From Paraburkholderia graminis C4D1M (lineage in GTDB: Bacteria; Pseudomonadota; Gammaproteobacteria; Burkholderiales; Burkholderiaceae), in the NCBI RefSeq assembly GCF_000172415.1, contig NZ_ABLD01000020.1:1-64000 (forward strand): 64,000 nucleotides of DNA, in the 5' to 3' direction. Each line of letters begins with the position of its first letter. The first letter of the stretch is position 1. Made by a program: the position numbers and the translations under genes. This document shows positions 1-9,185 of the stretch, one piece after another. The notes under the pieces were generated by a model. The model was not told the DNA's origin. It saw only the letters and a list, made by a program, of their open reading frames with translations, and ran no database searches.

Positions 1-193
1 AACGCTGCGGTGCGCCGCTTGCGTTGAAAGACATCGGGATGTCCGCCGAAGATGTGTCGAAGGCCGCCGACATAGCCAGCTCGAACCCCTACTGGAATCC
101 GCGTGAAATCGAGCGGGACGCTCTGCTGCGCTTCTGCAGGATGCCTTCGATGGCGTCGCACCGCGCGGCGCAACAACAACTCAATCAGAGTAA
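1..193 (+). pseudogene. 3' end of iron-containing alcohol dehydrogenase / maleylacetate reductase, frameshifted
   Basis: This is the C-terminal end of a gene that begins before the window. From base 3 the frame reads ...GAPLALKDIGMSAEDV and then SSNPYWNPREIER, the characteristic tail of iron-dependent alcohol dehydrogenases and maleylacetate reductases. After the codons near 117-125 the expected tail (ALLQDAFDG, then ...TTTQSE and TAA at 191-193) continues in a different frame, as if one base were missing around 123-128. In the original frame there is no stop, so translation would run on into the next gene in the same frame. The shift is either a real mutation or a sequencing error. Family assignment is fairly firm; the exact substrate is unknown. 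Confidence 0.7.
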
Positions 194-203
194 GGAGACG
201 AAA

Positions 204-488
204 ATGAACTTCACTGTCTACTGTCTTGATCATCCGAATATGGTCGAGCGCCGCCTTGAGAACTATGACGCGCACAAGGCCCATTTACAGACAGCACCTG
301 TAAAGACACTCATCTCCGGCCCGCTGACGAAAGCTGACGGCCAGACGATGATTGGCAGCTTCTTTCTCTATGAAGCCGATGACATCGAAGAAATTCAAAA
401 ATTCATAGAAGCCGACCCGTTCAACAAAGCCGGAATTTGGGCCACGGTCGATATCAGGCCTTTCATCAAGCGGGTCGACAACCGGTAA
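204..488 (+). CDS. YCII-family protein
   Basis: A 94-residue protein of the YCII / muconolactone-isomerase-like ferredoxin-fold family: MNFTVYCLDHPN at the start, a central SGPLTKADG stretch and the late EADPFNKAGIW segment typical of the family. These small proteins sit in aromatic or other catabolic operons, where they are thought to act as isomerases or accessory enzymes. The start is the ATG at 204, preceded by AAGGAGACG. An open frame extends further upstream only because the preceding dehydrogenase gene is frameshifted. It lies between a dehydrogenase and an SDR, consistent with a catabolic operon. The substrate cannot be told. Confidence 0.75.
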   Translation: MNFTVYCLDHPNMVERRLENYDAHKAHLQTAPVKTLISGPLTKADGQTMIGSFFLYEADDIEEIQKFIEADPFNKAGIWATVDIRPFIKRVDNR

Positions 489-580
489 GTCCGTCGTATC
501 ACGGCGCTGTTTGAAAGCGAATGGAAATGGCATCGAGTTCCTGAACGCTCGCAAACTACAGAACATTGAATGGAGACATC

Positions 581-1384
581 ATGCAGACAGGCCTGGAAGG
601 GAGAATCGTGCTCATCACGGGCGGAGCCCAAGGTATCGGACGCTCGACCGCTTTGGGTTTCGCACGCGAAGGCGCACGTCTTTGCATCATCGACATCGAC
701 GCGCATGCGCTGAAGGAGATCGAGTCGGAATTGCGCGCGCTCGGCACCAATGTCACGACTGCGCAGGCAGATTTATCCACGGCCGATGGCGTGAAAAGCG
801 GCATCGACGCGGCCCTTAAGCCGCACAACGGGCAGGTGGACATTCTCGTGAACAACGTCGGCGCGGGGAAGGTCCGCACGTTCGAAGAACTTTCGGACGA
901 GGAATGGGACTTCACGATGAGCCTTAATTTCATGAGCTATGTCCGGACGTGTCGATACCTGCTGCCGGTACTGCGCGCTCGCGAGAACTCGGTGATTATC
1001 AACAACGCGTCGGACCTCGCCCGCCAGCCCGAACCTGTTCCGATTGATTACTCCGCATCCAAGGCGGCGGTACTCGCTCTGACAAAAGGTCTCGCGCGGG
1101 CCGAAGCTCCCAGAATTCGCGTGAACGCAGTCGCGCCGGGTCCTGTCTGGACGCCGTTCTGGACAAAAGACGGCGGATTCGCCGACACGATGGGCAAGTT
1201 TCATGGCATGGCTCCGAAAGACGCGGTCGAGCACGAGCTGTCTCTGCGCCAGCTGCCGTTAAAGCGGCTGGGCCAGCCGGACGAAGTGGCCAACGTGATT
1301 GTTTTCATGGCTTCCGACCTCGCGTCGTTCGTCACTTCTGCGGTCTGGGGTGTCGATGGCGGCAGTATCCGCAGCCTGATTTGA
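581..1384 (+). CDS. SDR-family NAD(P)-dependent oxidoreductase
   Basis: A 267-residue classical short-chain dehydrogenase. The nucleotide-binding motif TGGAQGIG lies near residue 12, NNVGAG follows near residue 90, and the catalytic set is Ser144, Tyr157 and Lys161 (YSASK), with the usual 13-residue Ser-Tyr spacing. The C-terminal VDGGS is also typical. The ATG at 581 is preceded by TGGAGA at a good distance; the longer TTG frame from 566 has no such site. It probably oxidises or reduces an alcohol/ketone in the same pathway as the flanking dehydrogenases. Substrate unknown. Confidence 0.85.
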   Translation: MQTGLEGRIVLITGGAQGIGRSTALGFAREGARLCIIDIDAHALKEIESELRALGTNVTTAQADLSTADGVKSGIDAALKPHNGQVDILVNNVGAGKVRTFEELSDEEWDFTMSLNFMSYVRTCRYLLPVLRARENSVIINNASDLARQPEPVPIDYSASKAAVLALTKGLARAEAPRIRVNAVAPGPVWTPFWTKDGGFADTMGKFHGMAPKDAVEHELSLRQLPLKRLGQPDEVANVIVFMASDLASFVTSAVWGVDGGSIRSLI

Positions 1385-1411
1385 AGGCCGCATTGTTCTG
1401 GAGACCCGCGT

Positions 1412-1648
1412 ATGTCTGCTTATGACCAAGTGGTTGCAGCGAAGGTATCGCAGAGAGAACGCGCTTTTCTTGTCGAGGCGCTGGAGTTGTTGATGCGTGA
1501 GCGCTCAAACGCGCTTCGCATCGCGACGGATGTAGCAAAAGCGCGTGGAGACCGAGTGCCGGAAGTCCAGGAGTTTGGTCTTGACGACATCCTGCGGCTT
1601 AGCCGACAGATCGCTGTATCGGCGCTTACCGAAATCAAGAGTGAATAG
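1412..1648 (+). CDS. small conserved-looking protein, function unknown
   Basis: A 78-residue, mostly helical, charged protein (MSAYDQVVAAKVSQRER at the start) with no signal peptide, membrane segment or motif I recognise. A GGAGACC site precedes the ATG, and it is tightly placed between the SDR (27 bp upstream) and the Gfo/Idh/MocA gene (40 bp downstream), which is the main reason to call it a gene. It may be a small accessory protein of the catabolic operon. Confidence 0.6.
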   Translation: MSAYDQVVAAKVSQRERAFLVEALELLMRERSNALRIATDVAKARGDRVPEVQEFGLDDILRLSRQIAVSALTEIKSE

Positions 1649-1688
1649 CCGGGGCGCTTCACGCGCCGACGAAATATAGGAGACTCAG

Positions 1689-2681
1689 ATGTTGCGTATC
1701 GCTGTTCTCGGTGCCGGACGCATCGGAAAAATTCACGCGGCCAATGTTGCCGCAGACCGTCGAGTGAAGCTCGTCGTTGTGGCCGACCCGAACAAGCAAG
1801 CGGTCGAGGCGCTCGCCGCAGAACTCGGTTGCGACTCGTCTGTGGATTGCAAGTCCGTAGTCGATCGGGAAGATGTCGACGCCATCATCGTCGGCACACC
1901 GACAGATACACATATCGACCTGACGCTGCAAGCCGTCCGGCTCAGCAAGCCGGTACTCTGCGAAAAGCCCATCGACCTAAACATAGACCGGGCGCTCGCC
2001 GCCGTCGAAGAAATCGAGCGTCTTAACGGGCGCGTGATGCTTGCCTTCAATCGACGCTTCGACCCGGATGCAATGCGGCTCAAGCAGGCTATCGACGAAG
2101 GCGAAGTCGGCGATGTTCGCCAGGTCGTCATCACGAGTCGCGATCCCGGCCTCGCGCCGCGAGAGTATCTGCGGCACTCGGGCGGAATCTTCCGTGACAT
2201 GACGATTCACGATTTCGACACTGCTCGCTGGCTGCTCGGCGAAGAACCGGTCGAAGTGATGGCAATGGGGAACCGCCTGGTCGACCCGGGTCTGGAAGAG
2301 CTTCCGGACTACGACAGTGTGATGGTGCTGCTGCGGACGGCGTCGGGCAAGCAGTGTCACATCAACGGTTCACGCCAAGCCGTGTATGGCTTCGACCAAC
2401 GGGTCGAAGTCTTTGGTTCAAAGGGAATGGTTTTGAATGAAAACCACAGGCCGTCGAGCCTGCGCCGGTGGACGAGCGACAGGACCGAAGCGCGTGAGCC
2501 GCTGCTCAATTTCTTTCTTGAGCGGCACGCCGATTCATACAAGGTCGAACTGGACCGCTTCCTGACGGCGCTCGAAAACAATGCACCGATGCCTGCAACG
2601 CCTCGGGACGGTATTCGCGCGCTGCGCATTGCGAACTGCGCCCTTGAGGCGGCCAACACAGGCTGCGCGGTCAAAATTTAA
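1689..2681 (+). CDS. iolG: Gfo/Idh/MocA-family dehydrogenase, probably inositol 2-dehydrogenase-like
   Basis: A 330-residue NAD(P)-dependent sugar or polyol dehydrogenase. It has an N-terminal Rossmann motif (VLGAGRIGKIHA, residues 6-17), the family EKP signature at residues 92-94 with its conserved lysine, and the catalytic D170-x3-H174 pattern (DMTIHDFDTARW). Length and these motifs match myo-inositol 2-dehydrogenases (IolG), which oxidise inositol to 2-keto-inositol. No other inositol genes lie in the window, so the substrate could be a different sugar. AGGAGACTCAG precedes the ATG. It closes the + strand operon before the LysR gene. Confidence 0.75.
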   Translation: MLRIAVLGAGRIGKIHAANVAADRRVKLVVVADPNKQAVEALAAELGCDSSVDCKSVVDREDVDAIIVGTPTDTHIDLTLQAVRLSKPVLCEKPIDLNIDRALAAVEEIERLNGRVMLAFNRRFDPDAMRLKQAIDEGEVGDVRQVVITSRDPGLAPREYLRHSGGIFRDMTIHDFDTARWLLGEEPVEVMAMGNRLVDPGLEELPDYDSVMVLLRTASGKQCHINGSRQAVYGFDQRVEVFGSKGMVLNENHRPSSLRRWTSDRTEAREPLLNFFLERHADSYKVELDRFLTALENNAPMPATPRDGIRALRIANCALEAANTGCAVKI

Positions 2682-2775
2682 TCGGGACCGTTGGCCGTTG
2701 ACTTCCGCGTTGCTGGTTGACAGTGCTCGCGTTCGTGCCCTATAGGTGGAATCAAACTCGTCAACGGGGCATGAC

Positions 2776-3684
2776 ATGGCGCAGGTCGACACATTCAGCG
2801 GGATATTGATATTCGTCACCGCAGCGAAGTCGCGCAGCTTCACCGACGCAGCCGAAGAACTCGGGCTGACCAAGTCGGCCGTCGGTAAAGCAATCGCAAA
2901 GCTGGAAGACCGGCTCGGCGCGCAGCTATTCCATCGCACGACGAGAAGCATCTCGCTCACGGCCGACGGCGATGCCTATTTTGCGGCATGCGCTTCTGCA
3001 CTCGATGAAATCAGCACAGCGGAAACGGCACTTGGCCCGGGCAACCAGCGGCCAGTCGGTCGCTTGCGGATTGACATGCCCGCAGCTTTCGGCCGACGCA
3101 TTCTCGTTCCAATTCTGCTGGACATTGGTCGAAAGCATCCTGACCTGCAGTTCACGATGACCTTCTCGGACCATCTCATTGACCCGATCGAGGAAGGCGT
3201 TGACCTTGTGATTCGATTCGGCGAACTCGAAAGCTCGAGTGGTCTCGTTGCGCGTCGTCTGACCAGCCAACGGATGGTGATTGCGGCATCGCCTGACTAT
3301 CTTGCGCAGCGCGGCACTCCGAGCGCGCTTGAAGATCTGAAGAATCACTCATGCATTGTCGGCCATCGCCGTGGTCAGCCGCTTTCATGGCGCGTGAATG
3401 TCGATGGCGAGGTCTCCCGGATTTCCCCGCCGGCAACCCATCAAATCAGCGACGGCGACTCGATCGTCGAGGCCGCGCTCGCGGGCCTGGGACTTTGCCA
3501 GATGCCAATGTCTCTGCTGCGACCTCATCTGGAGTCGGGCAAGTTGATATCAGTTCTCGAAGACATTTCGAGTGAGTTCATCGACGTGCACGCCGTCTGG
3601 CCGAAGGTGGCTCACCTACGGCCGAAAGTCCGCCATGTGGTCGACACTTTTGTCGAGCTGGCCGAACAGGGCAAACTGGATTGA
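2776..3684 (+). CDS. LysR-family transcriptional regulator
   Basis: About 302 residues. An N-terminal winged helix-turn-helix (SFTDAAEELGLTKSAVGKAI) is followed by a LysR substrate-binding domain, with the family's RLGAQLFHRTTR segment after the helix-turn-helix. The ATG at 2776 (MAQVDTFSG) fits the family start; a GTG at 2746 would add ten residues. It lies just downstream of the catabolic operon in the same direction, with a 94-bp gap, and may regulate it or act elsewhere. The inducer is unknown. Confidence 0.85.
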   Translation: MAQVDTFSGILIFVTAAKSRSFTDAAEELGLTKSAVGKAIAKLEDRLGAQLFHRTTRSISLTADGDAYFAACASALDEISTAETALGPGNQRPVGRLRIDMPAAFGRRILVPILLDIGRKHPDLQFTMTFSDHLIDPIEEGVDLVIRFGELESSSGLVARRLTSQRMVIAASPDYLAQRGTPSALEDLKNHSCIVGHRRGQPLSWRVNVDGEVSRISPPATHQISDGDSIVEAALAGLGLCQMPMSLLRPHLESGKLISVLEDISSEFIDVHAVWPKVAHLRPKVRHVVDTFVELAEQGKLD

Positions 3685-3861
3685 ACCTGCCGGTTTGTTA
3701 ATCGTTTTCGCTGCGAAATCACCCTTTGCAAGCGCCAGCCGCACGATAGAAGACGCGGTCATCGCGGTGTACTATCGTATCCGCAGGGCAGATGCGGTGC
3801 GGCGTCTGGGCACGTGTTCAACAGCGGTTGATCGACCGCGATGAAGCCCTTGGGGAACAGC

Positions 3862-4995
3862 ATGAGGCGCTTGCTGGTGGCATTGGAATGCGTGTGTGCG
3901 CTGTCGGTTGCCGCAGCGCAAGGTATGCCGCTCGTGCCAGCGCCCGGGACCACTGTCGCGGCCAGGGACTATCTGGCCGCAGCGGAGCGCGTCGTCGATG
4001 CGGCGGCGCAACCCGCCGCACCCTGGAACGGGCCGCGGAGCGGTCCGCGCGCCCAAGCCGGCAGACGCGTCGCCATCGTTGCCGAGGATCTGCGCAACGG
4101 CGGCATCATTGGCGTGGTCGACGGTGTGCTCGAGGCGGCCAAGGTCATCGGCTGGAACGTAAGAATATTCGACTCGGGCGGCACGCCCGACCTGCGGCTA
4201 AAGATGCTTGCGAACGCGCTGGCAAGTGGACCGGACGGTCTCATCATCGTCGGCAGCGACGCACGCGCCCTGATGTCCGGCCTGCAGCCGTTTGCCGAGC
4301 GCGACATTCCTATCGTCGGCTGGCATGTCGCCGCCCAGGCCGGACCGGTGCCGGGCACGCCCGTGGCGATGAACGTGGCGACCGATCCACTCGAGGTCGC
4401 GCGCGTGACTGCGCTCGCGGCCATCGTGCAGTCCGGCGGGCAAGCGCAAGTCGTCATCTTCACCGACTCCAATTTCCGGATTGCGCGAAGCAAGGCAGAC
4501 GAAATGGCCGCGGTTGTGCGTGCGTGCAGCGGCTGTACCCTGCTTGAAGTGCGCGACGTGGCGATCTCGCGCAGCCAGGACCTGATGCCGCGCACGACAC
4601 GCGCGTTGCTCGCACGTTTTGGCGAGCGCTGGACGTATGCGCTGGCCGTCAACGACATCTACTTCGACTACGCCGCGCCCGTACTGACGCAGGCCGGGAT
4701 TCCAACCACCGCGATGGCCATGCTGTCGGCCGGCGACGGCAGCGAGTCCGCCTTCCTGCGGATCCGGACGGGCAGCTTCCAGACCGGCACCGTTGCCGAA
4801 CCGCTGAATCTGCATGGCTGGCAGTTGGTAGACGAAATGAACCGGCTGTTCGCCGGTGCAGGCGTGACGGGTTACGTCTTCCCCGTGCACCTCGTGACGG
4901 CGAACAATGTCGCCGCGGACGGCGGCGATCGTCTGATCTACGACCCGGCCAACGGTTATCGTGACGTCTATCGCCGCATCTGGCAACGCCCGTGA
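3862..4995 (+). CDS. periplasmic sugar-type substrate-binding protein, coupled to a sensor kinase
   Basis: About 377 residues from the ATG at 3862, which follows GGGGAACAGC; an ATG at 3841 is possible. A signal peptide (RRLLVALECVCALSVAAAQG) is followed by a type I periplasmic binding fold of the ribose-binding / Peripla_BP_4 type (VAIVAEDLRNGGIIGVVDG, DGLIIVGSDA, IPIVGWHV, ALAVNDIYFDY). There are no transporter genes nearby. Instead its stop overlaps the start of a hybrid histidine kinase by 4 bp, so it is more likely a ligand sensor that docks on the kinase, as TorT does with TorS or LuxP with LuxQ. Ligand unknown. Confidence 0.8.
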   Translation: MRRLLVALECVCALSVAAAQGMPLVPAPGTTVAARDYLAAAERVVDAAAQPAAPWNGPRSGPRAQAGRRVAIVAEDLRNGGIIGVVDGVLEAAKVIGWNVRIFDSGGTPDLRLKMLANALASGPDGLIIVGSDARALMSGLQPFAERDIPIVGWHVAAQAGPVPGTPVAMNVATDPLEVARVTALAAIVQSGGQAQVVIFTDSNFRIARSKADEMAAVVRACSGCTLLEVRDVAISRSQDLMPRTTRALLARFGERWTYALAVNDIYFDYAAPVLTQAGIPTTAMAMLSAGDGSESAFLRIRTGSFQTGTVAEPLNLHGWQLVDEMNRLFAGAGVTGYVFPVHLVTANNVAADGGDRLIYDPANGYRDVYRRIWQRP

Positions 4996-7793
4996 AAGCT
5001 CCTCTGCCCCGCTCGCTCACCGCGCAATTCACCTTCGTGGTTTCCTGCCTCGCGGCGCTCGTCGTCGCGGTCGGCGCCACGACCCTGTACTCATTGGCCG
5101 GCTCTGCCCACGCAATTCGTCAGTTGGCCGAAGAGCGGCTGGCTCGCCAGGAGGATGCACAAGACCTGGCGCAGCAAACCCTGATCATCGAGCGCCTCGC
5201 GCTACAGCTCTCGCGTGACGATACCGTCGACGCGGTGCGCGAGACGCATCGGCGGGTGCTTGAACAACTGGTGTCGTTCGATCGTGCGGTCGACCGCCTC
5301 GCCTCCGCGACCACGAGCGACAACCTGGGCGTCGACGCGCTGACGCTGCATCGGTCGAGCCAGCGTTTTCGCAACACGGTCAATATCGAGGCCCAGTTGC
5401 GCGAGACCGCGCTCGGCGCCGACACGATGTCGCAGGCCGTGCCTCGGCCTGGCGCGTCATTGGCCAGCCTCGACGACGATCTTCGCCGCCAGGCCGACGC
5501 CTTGGCGGCCGCAGCCCGCGATCAGTCTGACTATTTCACGCGAGATTATCGGAAAGCCGTTCAAGGCCTCGCCGACGACGTAAACCGCACCCGCATGTGG
5601 GTAGCCGGCGAGGTGGCGGTGAGCCTGCTGCTTACCTGGCTGATCGCCCATGCATTCCTCGGTCGTCACGTCGTGGCGCGGCTGCGCCGGGTCAGCCACT
5701 TCCTGCGTCACGGTGATGTCGGCGGCGTCCAGGTAGGCGTTCCCGTTCACGGCGGCGACGAGATTGCCGACATGGCGCGCGCCGTCGAGCAGTTCCTGAA
5801 GGATCGGCGCCAGCGTCGGCAGGCCGAGGATGCGCTCAAGGAACTCAACGCCGGACTTGAGGCGCGCGTTGCGGAGCGCACGGCTGAACTCAGTGCTGCG
5901 CTCGCGGGTCAGACCGCGGAGATCGTCGAACGACAGCGTGCCGAGCAGGTTGCGCGAGCGAGCGAACACTTCCTGGACAGCATTGTCGAGAACATCCCCG
6001 ACACGATTTTCGTAAAGGATGCGGCGACGCTGCGCTTCGTGCGCATCAACAAGGCGGGCGAGCAATTGCTCGGCTACGGGCGCGAGCAGATCATCGGGAA
6101 GTCCGTGCATGACATGTTTCCGGCGCAAGAGGCGGAATTTTTCGCGCTGAAGGATCGTGACGTGCTGAAGTCGCATCAGATGGTCGACGTGCCCGAGGAG
6201 CCGGTCGAAACCATTCACGGGCAGCGTCTGCTGCACACGATGAAGATCCCCATCGTCGACGAGCGCGGCGAGCCGCAGTTTCTGCTCGGCATCTCGCGCG
6301 ACATAACCGGGCAACGGCGAGCCGAAGAGGAATTGCGGCGCTATCGCGAACACCTCGAGGACATGATCCGCGAGCGAACGGCCGAACTGGCCGTCGCCAA
6401 GGAGCGCGCCGATGCGGCCAATCAGGCCAAGGGCGCCTTTCTCGCGCACATGAGCCATGAGCTGCGTACGCCGTTGAACGGAATTCTGGGCTACGCGCAG
6501 ATACTGAAGTGCGACAAGAACCTGGACCGACGCCACGTCGATGGAATCACGGTGATCCAGCGCAGCGGCGAACATCTGCTTGCGATCATCAACGACATTC
6601 TGGACATGGCGAAGATGGAGGCCGGAAAGGCGGAGCTCACTTTGTCCGACGTTCCGCTCGAGGGGTTTATCTACTTCATCGCCGAGACGATTCGGGTTAA
6701 GGCAATGGAAAAGGGCTTGGCCTTCGCGTGCGAGCTGGCGCCCAATCTTCCTGCGGCTGTGCGAGTCGATGAAAAACGGCTGCGCCAGGTGCTGCTCAAT
6801 CTCCTCTCGAACGCAATCAAATTCACGGAGACGGGCAGCGTGCGCCTGCGCGTCGGGTGGATGCCGCCCGCGCGGTTGTCTTTCGAAGTGCGGGACACGG
6901 GCATTGGTATACACGAAGCGCGTCTGGGGGCAATCTTCCGGCCGTTCGAGCAGGTAAGCGATGCCCGGCACCAGATAGGAGGCACCGGGCTGGGCCTCAC
7001 TATCAGCCGGCAGCTCTTGCGCCTGATGGGCGGTGAGATCCGCGTCGACAGCCGCCACGGCGCGGGCAGCGCGTTTTCCTTCGAGTTGAACGTGCAGGTA
7101 GTGGCGCATCAGTCAGTTGCCATTCCGCCCGAGCAGGCGGTCAGCGGTTACAAGGGACCGCGCAAGCTGATTCTCGTCGTGGATGACGTGGCGGTAAACC
7201 GTGCTGTGGCGATCGATATGCTCGGTCAGCTCGGATTCGATGCGGTCGGGGCCATCAACGGATTCGATGCATTGGAAAAAGCGCAAGCGCTGCAGCCGGC
7301 GCTGATCCTGATGGATGTGGTCATGCCAGAGATGGACGGACTTGAAGCGACGCGGCAGCTTCGCTCGATTTCCGAGTTCGCCGATCGGCCCATCATTGCC
7401 GTATCCGCCGGCGCCTCGGGGAGCGACGCCGCGAAAAGTCTGGCGGCCGGTGCAAACGCGTTTCTGCCAAAGCCAATCGACTTCAGCGCGCTGCTGTCGC
7501 AGATCCAGATGCTTCTTTCGATCGAGTGGATCTACGAAGTTCCGCGGACGCAAGCCGCCGCTCCGTCGATGGAAAGCTTCATCATGCCGCCGCCTGGGGA
7601 ACTCGAGGCGCTGCACCACCTGGCGCGACTCGGCGACATGCGTGCCATCGCGCAATACGCCACGCAGGTTGCCGGGCTTGACGAGCGATATCGTCCGTTC
7701 GCCGATCATCTTTGCCAGTTGGCGAAGGACTACCAGTCGAAGGCAATCCTAAGTTTCGTCGACCGATGTCTGGAAAGGAGGAGCGTGCCGTGA
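4992..7793 (+). CDS. hybrid sensor histidine kinase with PAS and receiver domains
   Basis: A 933-residue membrane kinase. A first membrane segment at about 12-35, a periplasmic helical region to about 200 and a second membrane segment at about 205-223 are followed by HAMP (about 225-275), a coiled coil, PAS (about 325-440), HisKA with phospho-acceptor H489 (SHELRTPLNG) and HATPase_c (LSNAIKF, RDTGIGI, GGTGLGL). A receiver domain follows with phospho-acceptor D775 (LMDVVMPEMDG), then a C-terminal helical tail without an obvious HPt histidine. It starts with GTG inside the stop of the binding-protein gene. No cognate response regulator lies beside it. It converges on tldE with a 27-bp gap. Confidence 0.9.
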   Translation: MKAPLPRSLTAQFTFVVSCLAALVVAVGATTLYSLAGSAHAIRQLAEERLARQEDAQDLAQQTLIIERLALQLSRDDTVDAVRETHRRVLEQLVSFDRAVDRLASATTSDNLGVDALTLHRSSQRFRNTVNIEAQLRETALGADTMSQAVPRPGASLASLDDDLRRQADALAAAARDQSDYFTRDYRKAVQGLADDVNRTRMWVAGEVAVSLLLTWLIAHAFLGRHVVARLRRVSHFLRHGDVGGVQVGVPVHGGDEIADMARAVEQFLKDRRQRRQAEDALKELNAGLEARVAERTAELSAALAGQTAEIVERQRAEQVARASEHFLDSIVENIPDTIFVKDAATLRFVRINKAGEQLLGYGREQIIGKSVHDMFPAQEAEFFALKDRDVLKSHQMVDVPEEPVETIHGQRLLHTMKIPIVDERGEPQFLLGISRDITGQRRAEEELRRYREHLEDMIRERTAELAVAKERADAANQAKGAFLAHMSHELRTPLNGILGYAQILKCDKNLDRRHVDGITVIQRSGEHLLAIINDILDMAKMEAGKAELTLSDVPLEGFIYFIAETIRVKAMEKGLAFACELAPNLPAAVRVDEKRLRQVLLNLLSNAIKFTETGSVRLRVGWMPPARLSFEVRDTGIGIHEARLGAIFRPFEQVSDARHQIGGTGLGLTISRQLLRLMGGEIRVDSRHGAGSAFSFELNVQVVAHQSVAIPPEQAVSGYKGPRKLILVVDDVAVNRAVAIDMLGQLGFDAVGAINGFDALEKAQALQPALILMDVVMPEMDGLEATRQLRSISEFADRPIIAVSAGASGSDAAKSLAAGANAFLPKPIDFSALLSQIQMLLSIEWIYEVPRTQAAAPSMESFIMPPPGELEALHHLARLGDMRAIAQYATQVAGLDERYRPFADHLCQLAKDYQSKAILSFVDRCLERRSVP

Positions 7794-7820
7794 TTGTGGG
7801 CAGATCACCGCCGCGCCCCC

Positions 7821-9185
7821 CTACAACGTCAACTGAAACGAACGCGCAAGAATGCCCGGCAATTGCATGCCGCCCGTCGCCCGCTCGCCCCACGTGCCGT
7901 CGCTGAGCAGCAATTCCGCTTGCGCGCCAAGCTCCTCGAGCTCACTGCCGAGCAGCCGATACAGGCTGTCGTCAAAGCGCATGGCGTCGAGCGGCGCGAC
8001 GATCTGCCCGTCCTCGACCCAGAACGTCGCGAATCGCGTCATGCCGGTGAGGCGGCAATTCATGCGGTCCGAAAAGTTCACGTACCACAAGTTGCCGACA
8101 TAGAGACCCGTGCCGATCCGGGCGAGAACGTCGTGATCCGCGAGACCGCCGGCCTGCATTGCAAGCGACGTTGGCGCTTCTTCAGCAAGCGCGCCGTTCG
8201 GCGTCAAGCCGTATTCACGGGCGCTTCTCGCGTTGGTCAGCGTGCCGGCGCTGCGCCCCGCGTCGATGAGCGCAACCCGCTCACGCAGATAACCGTCTTC
8301 GTTGAAGGCCGGCGCGATGCCCAGCTCCAGTTCCTCGGCTATCGAGACGCGCGGGTCCAGCGCGACTTCGCCCACGTGCAGCTTGTACAACTCGCTGCGC
8401 GAACTGGCCTGCGCGCGCGCCGAGAAGCCGCGCCATGCCGTTACACCAAGCAACTCCGCCAGCGCGGCCGGCGCGAGCCACGCGCGATACGCGCCCGGCG
8501 CGAGCACACGCGGTGCGCGAGCGAGCACCGCGAGCCGCCCGGCGGCCTGCTCCACTTTCGCCGCAAAAACGGCATCGCTCCAGTCGTCGCCGGCATAAGT
8601 GGTCTTGATCGCGCGGCCGCTCGGGTCGTACAGCGACCAGCTAAAATTGAAGTTGTCCACTTCGTACCAGCCGCGGCTGCCGTGCGTCGATGCAAAGCCG
8701 CGCACGATCGTGCCGCCCGCGTAGAAGCCCACGAAATCGAGGCCGCGCGCGCATTCTCCGACGATGCGCGACAAGCCGTGCGGGTCGGGCAACTTGCCCG
8801 AACGCCGCGTCGTGCGCTGCCATGCGGACGTATCGACGAGCAGATGCGGATCGTCGGCGGCATCGCGCAGCGCTTGCCGCAACATCGCAAGCGCGGCGCT
8901 CACTTCGTCGATGTCCTGCTGGAGATCGCCGCAGACCGTCAACGTGGAATACGCCTGGCGCGCGCCGTCGATCAGCCGCAAAGTCAGCTTGCCTTGCGAC
9001 ACGGTGCCGCTCTGGCGCACCTTGCCCGCGTTGAAGCGGATGAAGTCCGACTGCTCGCCGGCGAACGAGCTCAGCGTGGTTTCGCCGCCTTGCTGAAGGC
9101 GCTCGATAGCGTCGGCAAGCGACGTGAAGTGCCCCTGCCAGTCGACCAGTTGCCCGGCGCGCGTCGACATGAAGTGGTTCATCAT
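7821..9185 (-). CDS. tldE: TldE/PmbA-family metallopeptidase subunit
   Basis: A 454-residue TldE (PmbA) homologue, close to the length of the Escherichia coli protein. TldE is the partner of TldD in a heteromeric cytoplasmic peptidase that works on unfolded peptides, for example in microcin B17 maturation and CcdA decay. TldE lacks the HExxxH site, and none is seen here. The start (MMNHF) overlaps the tldD stop as ATGA, implying coupled translation. A longer open frame continues upstream, but only as antisense-like noise inside tldD. It is the last gene of the ten-gene minus-strand locus. Confidence 0.85.
   Translation of the reverse strand: MMNHFMSTRAGQLVDWQGHFTSLADAIERLQQGGETTLSSFAGEQSDFIRFNAGKVRQSGTVSQGKLTLRLIDGARQAYSTLTVCGDLQQDIDEVSAALAMLRQALRDAADDPHLLVDTSAWQRTTRRSGKLPDPHGLSRIVGECARGLDFVGFYAGGTIVRGFASTHGSRGWYEVDNFNFSWSLYDPSGRAIKTTYAGDDWSDAVFAAKVEQAAGRLAVLARAPRVLAPGAYRAWLAPAALAELLGVTAWRGFSARAQASSRSELYKLHVGEVALDPRVSIAEELELGIAPAFNEDGYLRERVALIDAGRSAGTLTNARSAREYGLTPNGALAEEAPTSLAMQAGGLADHDVLARIGTGLYVGNLWYVNFSDRMNCRLTGMTRFATFWVEDGQIVAPLDAMRFDDSLYRLLGSELEELGAQAELLLSDGTWGERATGGMQLPGILARSFQLTL

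Noticed and set aside
5457..7109. A 550-codon minus-strand frame
   Set aside because: Antisense shadow of the hybrid sensor kinase.
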